Source: Mediterranea sp. An20
Lineage (GTDB): Bacteria > Bacteroidota > Bacteroidia > Bacteroidales > Bacteroidaceae
Direction: 5' to 3'
Assembly (NCBI RefSeq): GCF_002160055.1
Contig: NZ_NFJV01000013.1
Coordinates: forward strand, 1-64,000
DNA length: 64,000 nucleotides
Within the stretch, counting starts at the first letter, position 1. Every line of letters begins with the position of its first letter. The translations under genes and the position numbers were made by a program. Positions 28,261-37,946 of the stretch are shown in pieces. A model generated the notes under the pieces. The model did not search any database. It was not told the origin of the DNA and saw only the letters and a program-made list of their open reading frames with translations.

Positions 28261-28496
28261 AAAGAGTTGACTCTTTTGAATTTTTCCGAAGTCTATCCGG
28301 ACGAGGAATCCTGCGTGGAAAACCTGCGCCGCTTCCGTGAGGAGCATGGCCTTTCTGCATCCGTTGCGGGCATGAGACCACGCTCCGTTCCGGCACGGTG
28401 ATGCAGGGAAGCAACCTGCCCGTGCTTGACTGGTTTGTCACGATGTTTCTTCTGACGGCGACCAAACGTGCTATATTCCAGGTTTTTGATTCTTGA
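28261..28496 (+). pseudogene. IS1595-family transposase remnant
   Basis: Conceptual translation gives LTLLNFSEVYPDEESC and NLRRFREEHGL, the usual start of IS1595-type transposases. After a one-base frameshift at ~28355 it continues CIRCG-HETTLRSGTVMQGSNL and DWFVTMFLLTATKR. In intact members two CxxC zinc-finger halves lie between these parts; here only one remains, so there is an internal deletion. The reading stops just after TATKR, so the catalytic domain is missing. It overlaps the end of the rteC-like fragment on the other strand. Confidence 0.7.
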
Positions 28497-28683
28497 AAAA
28501 GGATATTTCTTCTTTTGATGCAAATACATAAGTTTGTAACTGGTTCTTCAAATCAATTAGAATATTCTGTAAACGATGTACCATTGAAAGAGATGTTTCA
28601 ATAATATCATAGCCGTAGAGGTCGATTTCATCAATCTCTAAATCTATTTGTGCCAATAATTTGTTTATTTTCTCTTTCATCAT
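28471..28683 (-). pseudogene. rteC: RteC N-terminal fragment
   Basis: A 70-aa reading frame. The pattern LLAQIDLEIDEI, then LKNQLQTYVFASKEEISFFK and QKP, resembles the N-terminal part of RteC, the excision regulator of CTnDOT-type conjugative transposons (normally about 250-300 aa). The similarity ends at KNQKP, where the transposase remnant begins on the opposite strand. It is therefore a truncated gene and presumably inactive. It lies 34 bp downstream of the HAD gene on the same strand. The family match is from motif memory. Confidence 0.6.
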
Positions 28684-28717
28684 ATTCTGTTACAGGTGGC
28701 TTATCAGAAAGTCGGAC

Positions 28718-29365
28718 TTATTGGGGTAGAAGGTAGTTGTGGAGGGACGGTATATCGTAAAAAACATTCTTATTATGCCTTACTAAATCTTGTGCAGCCA
28801 TTTCAGATACTCCCCATGCGGCAGAAAGACAATCTACTCCGATTGTTTTACATGCCATAATATCAGCAATGGTATCTCCGATGTATACCACTTCATAGGC
28901 GGATAAATGATAGCTTTGCAGTAACCATTTCAACGAATCCGCTTTTATGTTTCTCTCGGCACTGCCGGTCAGGATTTTGTCAAACAAAGTGTTCATATCA
29001 AATTGCTGTAAAGTGATGTCGCAGCTCTTTGACCCTTTCCCCGTTATAAGTGCCACGATAATACCGCTTTGTTTCAAGTCGGTTATCAGTTCCCGTATTC
29101 CGGGAAATGGTCGGGGACACATCTGTTCATGCAGATTTTTATAGATTGTATAGAAATCTTCTAATGCACGTTCTTTGTGTGGAGTATCTATAATACTCCC
29201 TATCATTCCTTGCTCGTTTAAGCCGAAGGTCTGTATCACATCGTCATCCGACAATTCGTGTCCGATATAAGGTGTTACAGCTTTTTTGAAAGCCCGTATG
29301 CATAAGGGGATGGTATCACCAATGGTACCGTCCAAATCAAAAGCTACTAATTTAATTTTACTCAT
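28718..29365 (-). CDS. HAD-superfamily hydrolase (phosphoglycolate phosphatase-like)
   Basis: 215 aa. Motif I is FDLDGT (nucleophile Asp10, second Asp12), motif II is ALITGKGS, the motif III lysine lies in NIKADSLKW, and motif IV is YIGDTIADIMA. A helical cap (~18-80) places it in subfamily IA with Gph/PpaX-type phosphatases. The substrate is unknown. Its start overlaps the end of the acetyltransferase gene by 8 bp, so the two are coupled. Confidence 0.85.
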   Translation of the reverse strand: MSKIKLVAFDLDGTIGDTIPLCIRAFKKAVTPYIGHELSDDDVIQTFGLNEQGMIGSIIDTPHKERALEDFYTIYKNLHEQMCPRPFPGIRELITDLKQSGIIVALITGKGSKSCDITLQQFDMNTLFDKILTGSAERNIKADSLKWLLQSYHLSAYEVVYIGDTIADIMACKTIGVDCLSAAWGVSEMAAQDLVRHNKNVFYDIPSLHNYLLPQ

Positions 29366-29966
29366 GGGGAAGATTGATTTTACGAATAACTTTACAAGGA
29401 TTTCCTACTGCCAAACTGTTTTCAGGAATAGATTTAGTTACAACACTTCCTGCACCTATTACGCTTCCCTTGCCGATAGTAACACCCGGCAAGATGATGA
29501 CACCTCCACCAATCCAACACCCATCCTCAATGGTGACAGGTAAAGCGTAGGTATGCCGAACATATTCGATTCCATCAGGCGTTTCTACGGGCGTCAGACG
29601 TTCGTTCAATTCTATGGGATGCGTTGCTGTATAGATTTGTACGTTGGGGGCAATCAAAACATTATTTCCAATGCTGATTTTATTGCAATCCACCAATGTA
29701 CATCCTGTGTTGATGCTGACATTGTTGCCAATATGGATATTACAGCCATAATCACACACAAAAGGATTGCCGACGGAAACTTTCTCGCCGATGCTTCCGA
29801 GCATTTCTTTTAGAACAGCCCGCCTTTCTTCCCTGCTTTCGTAGGGCAGTGCGTTATATTTCAACAATAACCTGTGAGTCTTTCTCTTAAACTCAATAAA
29901 GATAGGGGCATGGCAATCGTACCATTCTCCGGACAAACATTTTTTTAATTCATCGTTCATACTCAT
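29358..29966 (-). CDS. maa: Maltose/galactoside O-acetyltransferase-like protein
   Basis: 202 aa from ATG 29966 (29960 is also possible). It has the Mac domain (KKCLSGEWYDCHAPIF) and left-handed beta-helix hexapeptide repeats (NIHIGNNVSINTGC, KISIGNNVLIAPNVQIYTATHP, GKGSVIGAGSVVTK). The catalytic His lies in TATHP. It acetylates a sugar with acetyl-CoA. The frame is open further upstream to 30125 but would run through the promoter region and into the divergent AraC gene. Its -7 box is at 29985-29992. Confidence 0.88.
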   Translation of the reverse strand: MSMNDELKKCLSGEWYDCHAPIFIEFKRKTHRLLLKYNALPYESREERRAVLKEMLGSIGEKVSVGNPFVCDYGCNIHIGNNVSINTGCTLVDCNKISIGNNVLIAPNVQIYTATHPIELNERLTPVETPDGIEYVRHTYALPVTIEDGCWIGGGVIILPGVTIGKGSVIGAGSVVTKSIPENSLAVGNPCKVIRKINLPHE

Positions 29967-29984
29967 TGCTTTTAATATCTGAGG

Positions 29985-29992
29985 CAAAATTA
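29985..29992 (-). promoter_or_regulatory. -7 element for the acetyltransferase-HAD operon
   Basis: The - strand reads TAATTTTG, 19 bp before ATG 29966. It is back to back with the AraC promoter box at 30038-30045, leaving 45 bp for shared control. Confidence 0.6.
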
Positions 29993-30037
29993 TACATATT
30001 CCGCATGATTTTCCTGTATTATTTTTCTTTTTATCTG

Positions 30038-30045
30038 TATCTTTG
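30038..30045 (+). promoter_or_regulatory. -7 element for the AraC gene
   Basis: TATCTTTG, a perfect -7 box, 18 bp before ATG 30064. The 10-mer GTATCTTTGC (30037-30046) also fits GTANNTTTGC. Confidence 0.6.
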
Positions 30046-30063
30046 CGTTCAAACAGCTTTCGT

Positions 30064-30906
30064 ATGAAAAGAGAAAATCTGCACCAGCCATTTGAAATAT
30101 TATTCAGTGAGTTGGACGAATCCACATTGAAGGAACACGACCATACTTTTTTTGAGTTGGTTTATATCTTGACAGGCACGGGTATTCAGTGGATAAACAA
30201 TCACAAGTTCCCTTACCATGATGGGCACTTATTTATGATTACGCCGGGAGATATACATGCGTTTGACGTACACACCAAGACGAAATTCGTCTATATTAAA
30301 TTCAATGACATATACATACATTCGGCAGTATTTGGCGCAGACAATATTCAACGTTTGGAGTTTATCCTTCAACACGCTAATCATCAGCCGGGCTGTATCT
30401 TGCGGAACATAACAGATAAATTACTGGTGAAACCTATGATAGAAGCCATTATACGTGAATATACGAACAAACATTTGTACAGTACGGAAATCATCACGCA
30501 GCTAATCAATACCATCATTATCGTAGTTGCCCGCAATGTAGCCATGTTCCTGCCGGAAAAGCTGGATGAAAACTCAACCGAAATGTCATTGAACATTCTG
30601 CAATATATCCAATCCAATATCTATCATCCCGATAAGATTAAGGCAAAAGCCATCAGTCAGCATTTTGGTATTTCCTCCAACTATTTAGGGAGATATTTTA
30701 AGAAGCAAACCAATGAAACCATGCAACAATATATTTTGAATTATAAAATGAAGATGGTAGAAAACCGACTTCTGCATACCGATATGCGAATCAATGAAAT
30801 CGTAGAGGAACTTGGATTTACCGATGAGAGCCATTTGAACCGATTGTTCCGTAAATATAAGGGTGTTAGTCCAACTGATTTTAGGAAAAGGAATCAGCAG
30901 ATGTAA
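30064..30906 (+). CDS. AraC-family transcriptional regulator
   Basis: 280 aa with an N-terminal cupin sensor (LKEHDHTFFELVYILTGTG, MITPGDIHAFDVH) and a C-terminal double helix-turn-helix (ISQHFGISSNYLGRYFKK, and INEIVEELGFTDESHLNRLF, GVSPTDFRK). The start is ATG 30064 because the ATG-less upstream codons overlap the promoter box. It is divergent from the acetyltransferase-HAD operon and very likely controls it. Confidence 0.9.
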   Translation: MKRENLHQPFEILFSELDESTLKEHDHTFFELVYILTGTGIQWINNHKFPYHDGHLFMITPGDIHAFDVHTKTKFVYIKFNDIYIHSAVFGADNIQRLEFILQHANHQPGCILRNITDKLLVKPMIEAIIREYTNKHLYSTEIITQLINTIIIVVARNVAMFLPEKLDENSTEMSLNILQYIQSNIYHPDKIKAKAISQHFGISSNYLGRYFKKQTNETMQQYILNYKMKMVENRLLHTDMRINEIVEELGFTDESHLNRLFRKYKGVSPTDFRKRNQQM

Positions 30907-31018
30907 ATTCTCACGTTTAGTGCAAGGTGTGCTTTTGACACACCTTCTTACTGTTTTAAAGTATTCACCCTTTCATTTCCCCTTTCTTTTGTGCTCATTT
31001 AACGGGCGTTTCTTCTTT

Positions 31019-31612
31019 TTACTTCGCCACCACGTAGGTCATTTTTACTTCCGTTATCATGTTCTTATTCTTGGGGGAAGAGTCATGATAATAAGTAGTT
31101 ACGGGAATGGATGACTGCTTCTGGTTCCCCCAATCTACTTTACCCAAACAGGTTACCCGGCTGTTCCAATACAATGTGCCTTCAATATAAATGGTATAGA
31201 TGCCATCCGCTACTTGTCTGTGTTTGTCATCTGTGCCATCCCAAATGTAGTTCAATGTTCCGTTGTGTGGAGTGGCTCCTGTCACGGCATCAATTTGGGC
31301 AGCTGACATCTCTTTCGGTTTGGCTTTACTGACCCATGTCGGTATGGCTTCTTTCCGATAGGCATAACCGCCTTTAACCGTGAAAGGGGTGGCGTAAATT
31401 GTCCGTATCAGTTTGCCGTTTTTGTCTTCTATCCAGATGGCATACTGACTGGAAGCGATGCCTCCGCGTAGGAAATTAAATGAGATTTCCACGTATTCCT
31501 CTTCTACGGTGTTTGCTTTTGTTTCCTTTTGGGCTTTTACTTGAGAAGCACTGCAACTTTGTGCGTAGAAGACTGCTGATAATAATATTGCGACCCAAAA
31601 CTTCATGCTCAT
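31019..31612 (-). CDS. Exported DUF2271-family protein
   Basis: 197 aa with a signal peptide (KFWVAILLSAVFYAQSC, possibly a lipobox at Cys20). The mature part fits DUF2271: EISFNFLRGGIASSQYAIWIED, YIWDGTDDKHRQVADGIYTIYIEG (a FlgD-like strand pair) and a C-terminal ITEVKMTYV strand. Relatives sit in flavin- or heme-linked periplasmic operons, but no such partner is here. It follows the PPC-domain gene with a 2-bp gap, so the two form one operon. Confidence 0.75.
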   Translation of the reverse strand: MSMKFWVAILLSAVFYAQSCSASQVKAQKETKANTVEEEYVEISFNFLRGGIASSQYAIWIEDKNGKLIRTIYATPFTVKGGYAYRKEAIPTWVSKAKPKEMSAAQIDAVTGATPHNGTLNYIWDGTDDKHRQVADGIYTIYIEGTLYWNSRVTCLGKVDWGNQKQSSIPVTTYYHDSSPKNKNMITEVKMTYVVAK

Positions 31613-31614
31613 CT

Positions 31615-32043
31615 TTATTCATCCAGTTTGTAACAATTGAGTCCTATGGAAGGATCATAGACACGCACGACGGTATCTGTGAAATCTTCGACTATGAATT
31701 CTCCCGCTCCGTTCAAAGTTGCGGAGAGCAAGTGTCCGGCTAATGCGGAATAGTCACTGCGACCTACGGTTATGTGCAAGTGCAAATACACTTTCCCGTT
31801 CAAGGTAGAGATGTTGCCTGTTAGATTGGCTATCTCCATTTGTTCATGGAAAACTTGGTCTACATACTTTTTGGTCTCAGGGTGAAAGAATCTGAGAGTC
31901 AGTTCATCGATAGCTCCAATACCATAAATGGCCCCCGACTTAATATTTTTCTCTTCACAAAAGACAGTCAGCGCTTTCACTATTTCTTTGTGGTTCTGGA
32001 TGGAGACAACATATTTGTTGCCGATTTGTTTGTATGTGTACAT
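31615..32043 (-). CDS. PPC (DUF296) domain protein
   Basis: 142 aa covering one complete PPC domain: an N-terminal strand (YVVSIQNHKEIVKAL), GAIYGIGAIDELTLRFF, the metal/ligand loop HLHITVGRSD and GHLLSATLNGAGEFIVEDF. PPC proteins form trimers, and in plants they are fused to AT-hooks. The free bacterial form has no settled role. A -7 box on the - strand (TATCTTTG, 32219-32226) would give a leader of about 170 nt. Confidence 0.82.
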   Translation of the reverse strand: MYTYKQIGNKYVVSIQNHKEIVKALTVFCEEKNIKSGAIYGIGAIDELTLRFFHPETKKYVDQVFHEQMEIANLTGNISTLNGKVYLHLHITVGRSDYSALAGHLLSATLNGAGEFIVEDFTDTVVRVYDPSIGLNCYKLDE

Positions 32044-32304
32044 AATTATAATGGGTTTTGTGCGGAGTCGTTAGACTGTTTCCGTCTCATGACTTGACAT
32101 TTCCGACAACTGCCTGCGGTTTTACTGATTCAACTTTCGTCTTCCCAAAGGGACCAAGACAAGGGGGAGAAGGTGCCGCTAATAAGCTTACCGTCTATTC
32201 CCTTTCATTCGATGTTGCAAAGATAGGAGTAAAAAAAGAAATAGCGTTTCACTATATTTGCCATATCGTCTATTATATTTGCAGCCAAACTAAAAGAATG
32301 CGAA

Positions 32305-32508
32305 ATGTTAGTGTTAGAGTGGCAGATTATTCATGACAGAGCGACTTTGTGCAGTCATATTTCCTATCCGCGTTTTGTGCTTCCTCTGCATAGGCATGTA
32401 GAGTTTGAAATCATGCTGTTTACGTGGGGAAGCGGCAAACAATTTGTTGGTGAAAGAGTATCGGACTATAAGGCCGGCGATGTTGCTCTCATAGGAAGCA
32501 ATTCTTAA
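32305..32508 (+). pseudogene. AraC-family regulator, truncated after the cupin start
   Basis: A 67-aa frame with the typical cupin start of AraC regulators (FVLPLHRHVEFEIMLFTWG, AGDVALIGSN). Family members continue with a VPH segment and, about 200 residues later, the helix-turn-helix domains. Here the frame ends two codons after the conserved LIGSN. The sequence from 32504 is a 22-bp repeat array. Two -7-like boxes (TATATTTG at 32254-32261 and 32275-32282) still stand upstream. Confidence 0.75.
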
Positions 32509-32594
32509 GCGATAAGGAATATTTTTCCAAGCTATAAGGAGCTGGCTTCCAAACTATAAGGAGCTGCCTTGTTATATATAAGAAGCAAGTGGTT
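32485..32594. repeat. 22-bp-period array joined to the AraC remnant
   Basis: Units start at 32485, 32507, 32529, 32551 and 32573, for example GCTATAAGGAGCTGGCTTCC and ACTATAAGGAGCTGCC. The first 'unit' is the AraC coding end itself (CTCATAGGAAGCAATTCTT), which happens to fit the repeat consensus. The 32509-32903 gap otherwise holds the groES promoter region. Confidence 0.75.
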
Positions 32595-32794
32595 GTTTTA
32601 CAGTGTAATACCAGATATCATCATGCCAAGCGCAGTATGGCAGGCTACCCGGATTCTAAACTTCAATTACTTGCCTGCCTGTTTCCGCGGTTTTATTACA
32701 GTTTTGCCGTGAGCCATGTGGCTGCGCATACAAAAAGTCATGTGCTTCTGTCGTTTTGGCAGAATATAGCCTCGTCTTGTCACGTTTTTGTGTT

Positions 32795-32810
32795 TGGCAC
32801 ACTTTTGGCA
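32795..32810 (+). promoter_or_regulatory. Sigma-54-like promoter upstream of groES
   Basis: TGGCACACTTTTGGCA fits the -24/-12 consensus TGGCACnnnnnTTGCA with one mismatch and the correct GG-to-GC spacing. The start site would be near 32821, giving an 83-nt leader. No CIRCE (HrcA) operator and no TAnnTTTG box are seen before groES. Confidence 0.45.
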
Positions 32811-32903
32811 AGGGATTCAGCGCTTGCGTTTGACAAGTGTATTAATATGATGAGTATTAATAGCGAACATATAAATTGTATAACATATAAAAACGTAATG
32901 ATT

Positions 32904-33176
32904 ATGAACATTAAACCTTTGGCAGACAGAGTGGTGATACTCCCTGCACCTGCAGAAGAAAAGACAGTGGGTGGAATCATTATCCCCGATACGGCAAAAG
33001 AAAAGCCTCTGAGAGGCGAAGTGGTAGCAGCCGGAAACGGTACGAAAGATGAAGAAATGGTACTGAAAGTAGGTGACCAAGTGCTGTATGGCAAATATGC
33101 TGGTACGGAATTGGAACTGGATGGAACCAAATACCTCATCATGCGCCAGAGCGATGTCCTCGCTATATTAGGATAA
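32904..33176 (+). CDS. groES: Co-chaperonin GroES (Hsp10)
   Basis: 90 aa, the full usual length. [16 protein letters not shown] is the standard start, [22 protein letters not shown] holds the mobile loop, and [13 protein letters not shown] and [10 protein letters not shown] complete the fold. It caps the GroEL ring. ATG 32904 is chosen; ATG 32898 is two codons upstream. The frame stays open far upstream but without family similarity. It lies 90 bp before groEL in the usual operon. Confidence 0.97.
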   Translation: MNIKPLADRVVILPAPAEEKTVGGIIIPDTAKEKPLRGEVVAAGNGTKDEEMVLKVGDQVLYGKYAGTELELDGTKYLIMRQSDVLAILG

Positions 33177-33260
33177 AAAATTGAGAAAGGAAGGCGAAGG
33201 CGGGGAAACTTGCGTGAGCACAACTTCCAAAAACATTTAATCTGTAAAACTAAAAAATAA

Positions 33261-34892
<1,632 letters not shown>

Positions 34893-34927
34893 TCGGAGGT
34901 TTTTCCCTGATTTTGTAACATATAAGT

Positions 34928-34969
34928 AAAAAAGACCGTGGTGTCCGTTAAGGATGCTGCGGTTTTTTT
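34928..34969 (+). terminator. Terminator of groESL
   Basis: AAAAAAGACCG pairs with CGGTTTTTTT, and inner GTGTCC with GGATGC. The T-run is at the 3' end of the stem, 36 bp after the groEL stop. Confidence 0.85.
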
Positions 34970-35083
34970 GTATCTGCAGGTTTCGCAAGTTGGAGAATTT
35001 TCTGTTACTTTGCGGGATACTCTCAAGCTGTTTTTCTCTATGGTAAGAGAGGGCAGGGAAGAGGATTTTTTTAATTGTTATTT

Positions 35084-36109
35084 ATGAGAAGTTTTGCATC
35101 AGACAACAATTCCGGTGTTCATCCTTTGGTGATGGAAGCCTTGGCAAAGGCCAACTGCGACCACGCAGTTGGTTACGGCGATGACCCTTGGACAGAAGAA
35201 GCTGTCCAGAAAATACGTGAAGCGTTTACACCCGACTGTATGCCCTTGTTCGTTTTCAACGGGACGGGCAGCAATGTGGTGGCTTTGCAACTTTGTACGT
35301 CGTCTTATCATTCTATTCTTTGTGCGGAAACAGCCCATATTTATGTGGACGAATGTGGAGCACCTGTCCGTATGACAGGTTGTCAGATTAGACCCATACA
35401 AACACCTGACGGTAAACTGACACCGGAGTTGGTGCGGCCTTACCTGTGCAATTTTGGCGAGCAACATCATTCGCAGCCGGGCGTGCTGTATATCTCACAA
35501 TGTACGGAATTGGGGACGGTATATACTCCGGAAGAGATTCGTGCGTTGGCAGATACCGTACATGCGTGTGGCATGTATCTGCACATGGACGGTGCGCGTC
35601 TGGCTAATGCTTGTGTGGCTTTAGAGAAGAGCTTCCGTGAGTTGACAACCGATTGCGGAGTGGATATTCTGAGCTTCGGCGGCACTAAGAATGGCTTGAT
35701 GATGGGAGAGTGTGTGGTGATTTTCCATCCTGCGCTGAAGAGTAAGGCTCGTTTTGTGCGCAAGCAATCGGCACAATTGGCTTCGAAGCTCCGTTTCCTG
35801 TCATGTCAGTTTACCGCTTATCTGACAGATGACTTGTGGCGTAAGAATGCCTCTCATGCCAATGCATTGGCGCGTCGGCTTTATGCTGAATTGCAGAAAG
35901 TGCCAGGTGTGCGCTTCACGCAGAAAATGGAGAGTAATCAGTTGTTCCTTACGCTTCCGCGTCCGGTTATCAACCGTTTACTTCAGAAGTATTTCTTTTA
36001 TTTCTGGAATGAGGCGGCCAACGAAATCCGTTTGGTGACTTCGTTTGATACTACCGAGCAGGATGTGGAGGAATTGGTGGCAGAGATAAGAACTTGTATG
36101 GCAGATTGA
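35084..36109 (+). CDS. ltaE: Low-specificity L-threonine aldolase
   Basis: 341 aa, fold-type I PLP enzyme that cleaves threonine (and allo-threonine) to glycine and acetaldehyde. The start is SFASDNNSGVHP. The PLP lysine is Lys202 in SFGGTKNG. HMDGARLANA carries the cofactor-binding Asp and Arg. ATG 35084 is preferred over TTG 35075. A near-match to the -7 box (TTACTTTG) lies at 35005-35012. It stands alone between groESL and cbpA. Confidence 0.9.
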   Translation: MRSFASDNNSGVHPLVMEALAKANCDHAVGYGDDPWTEEAVQKIREAFTPDCMPLFVFNGTGSNVVALQLCTSSYHSILCAETAHIYVDECGAPVRMTGCQIRPIQTPDGKLTPELVRPYLCNFGEQHHSQPGVLYISQCTELGTVYTPEEIRALADTVHACGMYLHMDGARLANACVALEKSFRELTTDCGVDILSFGGTKNGLMMGECVVIFHPALKSKARFVRKQSAQLASKLRFLSCQFTAYLTDDLWRKNASHANALARRLYAELQKVPGVRFTQKMESNQLFLTLPRPVINRLLQKYFFYFWNEAANEIRLVTSFDTTEQDVEELVAEIRTCMAD

Positions 36110-36244
36110 TGTCGGTTAGCAAGACTGGTGGTGGAGAGAGGCTACACCTTCTTGTGGATTTGCCAGATTTAACTATTTTAACCGATTGGTATATAGATTG
36201 GTGTATTATTTGCTCTTCTTTTTTATAAAAAGAAAGGATGAATT

Positions 36245-37204
36245 ATGGCTTATATTGATTATTACAAAGTTCTTGGAGTGGACAAAACGGCATCTCAGGA
36301 CGACATCAAGAAAGCGTTCCGTAAGTTGGCACGCAAGTATCATCCTGATTTGAATCCGGATGCTCCTTCGGCCAAGGAAAAGTTTCAGGCCATTAACGAA
36401 GCCAATGAAGTTTTGAGTGATCCCGAGAAGCGTAAGAAATACGATGAGTACGGCGAGCATTGGAAACATGCTGATGAGTTTGAAGCGCAGAAGAAAGCAC
36501 AACAAGCGGGAGGTTTTGGAGGTTTCGGCGGCTTTAGTGGTGGTCAGGGATTCCATACTGACGGTAATGGAACCTATTGGTATTCGTCGGATGGACAGGA
36601 ATTTACGGGGCATGGTGCCGACGGATTTTCCGATTTCTTTGAAGAGCTGTTTGGTCATAGGGCCAGAACACGGAGTGCCGGGTCACGGGGAGGCTTTCGT
36701 GGACAGGATTACCAATCTGAACTCCATTTGACGCTGCGTGATGCGGCACAGACACACAAGGAGGTATTGAATGTCAACGGTAAGCAAGTGCGTATTACTA
36801 TTCCGGCTGGTGTGTCCAATGGGCAAGTCATCAAGTTGAAAGGATATGGCGCAGCAGGAGTGAACGGCGGACCGGCCGGTGATTTATATATCACGTTTGT
36901 CATTGAAGACGATCCGGTTTTCAGGCGTCTGGGGGATGATTTGTACGAGGAGGTAAGTATTGACCTCTATACAGCCTTATTAGGTGGAGAACAGTTGGTC
37001 AACACGTTGGATGGTCAGGTGAAGCTGAAGGTAAAACCCGGTACGCAACCTGGCACCAAGGTACGTCTGAAGGGGAAGGGCTTCCCTGTATATAAGCAGG
37101 AAGGTCTGGCTGGCGATTTGATTGTGACCTGCCAGGTGCATCTGCCCGAACACCTGACAGACCAGCAGAAAGATTTGTTGCAGCAAATGAGAAGTATGAA
37201 CTGA
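36245..37204 (+). CDS. cbpA: DnaJ-like co-chaperone CbpA
   Basis: 319 aa. The J domain covers residues 1-~68 with the essential HPD (KYHPDLNP). A Gly/Phe-rich linker follows ([16 protein letters not shown]). Two C-terminal substrate-binding domains follow directly ([26 protein letters not shown] region). There is no DnaJ zinc finger, which separates it from DnaJ. It stimulates DnaK; CbpA of E. coli also binds curved DNA. cbpM follows after 15 bp. Confidence 0.92.
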   Translation: MAYIDYYKVLGVDKTASQDDIKKAFRKLARKYHPDLNPDAPSAKEKFQAINEANEVLSDPEKRKKYDEYGEHWKHADEFEAQKKAQQAGGFGGFGGFSGGQGFHTDGNGTYWYSSDGQEFTGHGADGFSDFFEELFGHRARTRSAGSRGGFRGQDYQSELHLTLRDAAQTHKEVLNVNGKQVRITIPAGVSNGQVIKLKGYGAAGVNGGPAGDLYITFVIEDDPVFRRLGDDLYEEVSIDLYTALLGGEQLVNTLDGQVKLKVKPGTQPGTKVRLKGKGFPVYKQEGLAGDLIVTCQVHLPEHLTDQQKDLLQQMRSMN

Positions 37205-37219
37205 TAAAAATGGTATGCT

Positions 37220-37516
37220 ATGCAAGACGATTTGATTATAATCAGTGATTATTGTGACAAATGCCACATAGAACCCTCGTTTATCGACCTGTTGCAAGAG
37301 GGAGGTCTGATAGATATTCAGACGGAAGGAGGGGAGCGTTGCCTGCTTTTCTCGCAATTACCGGATGTGGAGCGTTACAGCCGTATGTATTACGACCTCT
37401 CCATCAATATGGAGGGCATTGATGCCATTCATCATTTGCTGGAAAGGATAGGCGAGATGCAGCGTGAAATCATCCGCTTGCGTTCCCGCTTAAGATTTTT
37501 GGGAGAGGATTTCTGA
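37220..37516 (+). CDS. cbpM: Chaperone modulator CbpM
   Basis: 98 aa. A MerR-like small helical fold (HIEPSFIDLLQEGGLIDI), a central ISNLxDVERYSRMYYDLSINMEGID-type segment and a C-terminal basic coiled coil (EIIRLRSRLRFL). CbpM binds the J domain of CbpA and blocks its work with DnaK. The pairing and order are those of the known cbpAM operon. Confidence 0.87.
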   Translation: MQDDLIIISDYCDKCHIEPSFIDLLQEGGLIDIQTEGGERCLLFSQLPDVERYSRMYYDLSINMEGIDAIHHLLERIGEMQREIIRLRSRLRFLGEDF

Positions 37517-37529
37517 CAGGAATAACCTT

Positions 37530-37618
37530 TCCGAAGCTAAGGAGTTAGGCTGATAGTTGGAAGTGTGAGGGGGATAGTATATCGGTATCCCGCTTTCCGG
37601 CTATGGGCTTAACTCCTT
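37530..37618. repeat. Degenerate 22-bp array inside a terminator-like hairpin
   Basis: AAGGAGTTA (37539-37547) pairs with TAACTCCTT (37610-37618), and an inner GGATA pairs with TATCC. The same stretch can be cut in 22-bp steps with elements like TTTCCGAAGCTAAGG and AGTTGGAAG. It lies between convergent cbpM and the small GNAT gene, so a terminator role is likely. Membership in the array family is less sure than for the others. Confidence 0.45.
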
Positions 37619-37621
37619 GTT

Positions 37622-37933
37622 TTATAGGGAACAGGTTCCTTCTTCCTTATAGTCGGGGCCTATGACGCCTTGGTATTCCGGATGCCGTTGAAGCCACCGT
37701 ACGGCATAGGAACAAGTGGCCATGGGGGTGAGCCCTTGGGCGAGAGCATAGTCATAAGCTGCTTTTACCAAAGCTGAGGCTATCCCTTTTCCTTCGAGGG
37801 GTGGGGGGACAAGGGTATGGCGGATGTCAAGTGCGCTATCGGGTGTGAGGCGATAGGATAGGTAAGCGGTTTCACCATCAAGCACAAGACTGAAACGCTG
37901 CATGTCGGGGATATGTTGAATGTTGTACGTCAT
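37622..37933 (-). CDS. NATD1/YjdJ-like small N-acetyltransferase
   Basis: 103 aa, a minimal GNAT domain of the Acetyltransf_CG type: FSLVLDGETAYLSYRL, the conserved H-T-L-V-P-P, EGKGIASALVKAAYDYA (the acetyl-CoA loop) and the closing ATCSYAVRWLQRHPEY. The start at 37933 is set by family length. A perfect -7 box (TACCTTTG on the - strand) ends only 6 bp upstream, so the message may have almost no leader. The substrate is unknown. Confidence 0.82.
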   Translation of the reverse strand: MTYNIQHIPDMQRFSLVLDGETAYLSYRLTPDSALDIRHTLVPPPLEGKGIASALVKAAYDYALAQGLTPMATCSYAVRWLQRHPEYQGVIGPDYKEEGTCSL

Positions 37934-37938
37934 TGCTA

Positions 37939-37946
37939 CAAAGGTA
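37939..37946 (-). promoter_or_regulatory. -7 element for the small GNAT gene
   Basis: The - strand reads TACCTTTG. The predicted start site would fall on the ATG at 37933, implying a leaderless or near-leaderless transcript. Confidence 0.5.

Noticed and set aside
29967..30125. N-terminal extension of the acetyltransferase up to 30125
   Set aside because: The extra 53 codons cross two divergent promoter boxes and the start of the AraC gene, and relatives begin at the MNDEL-type start.
32589..32903. N-terminal extension of GroES
   Set aside because: GroES is complete at 90 aa from ATG 32904, and the upstream codons include part of the repeat array and the promoter.
32595..32903. A CIRCE operator before groES
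   Set aside because: The inverted repeat TTAGCACTC-N9-GAGTGCTAA, or a near match, is not present.
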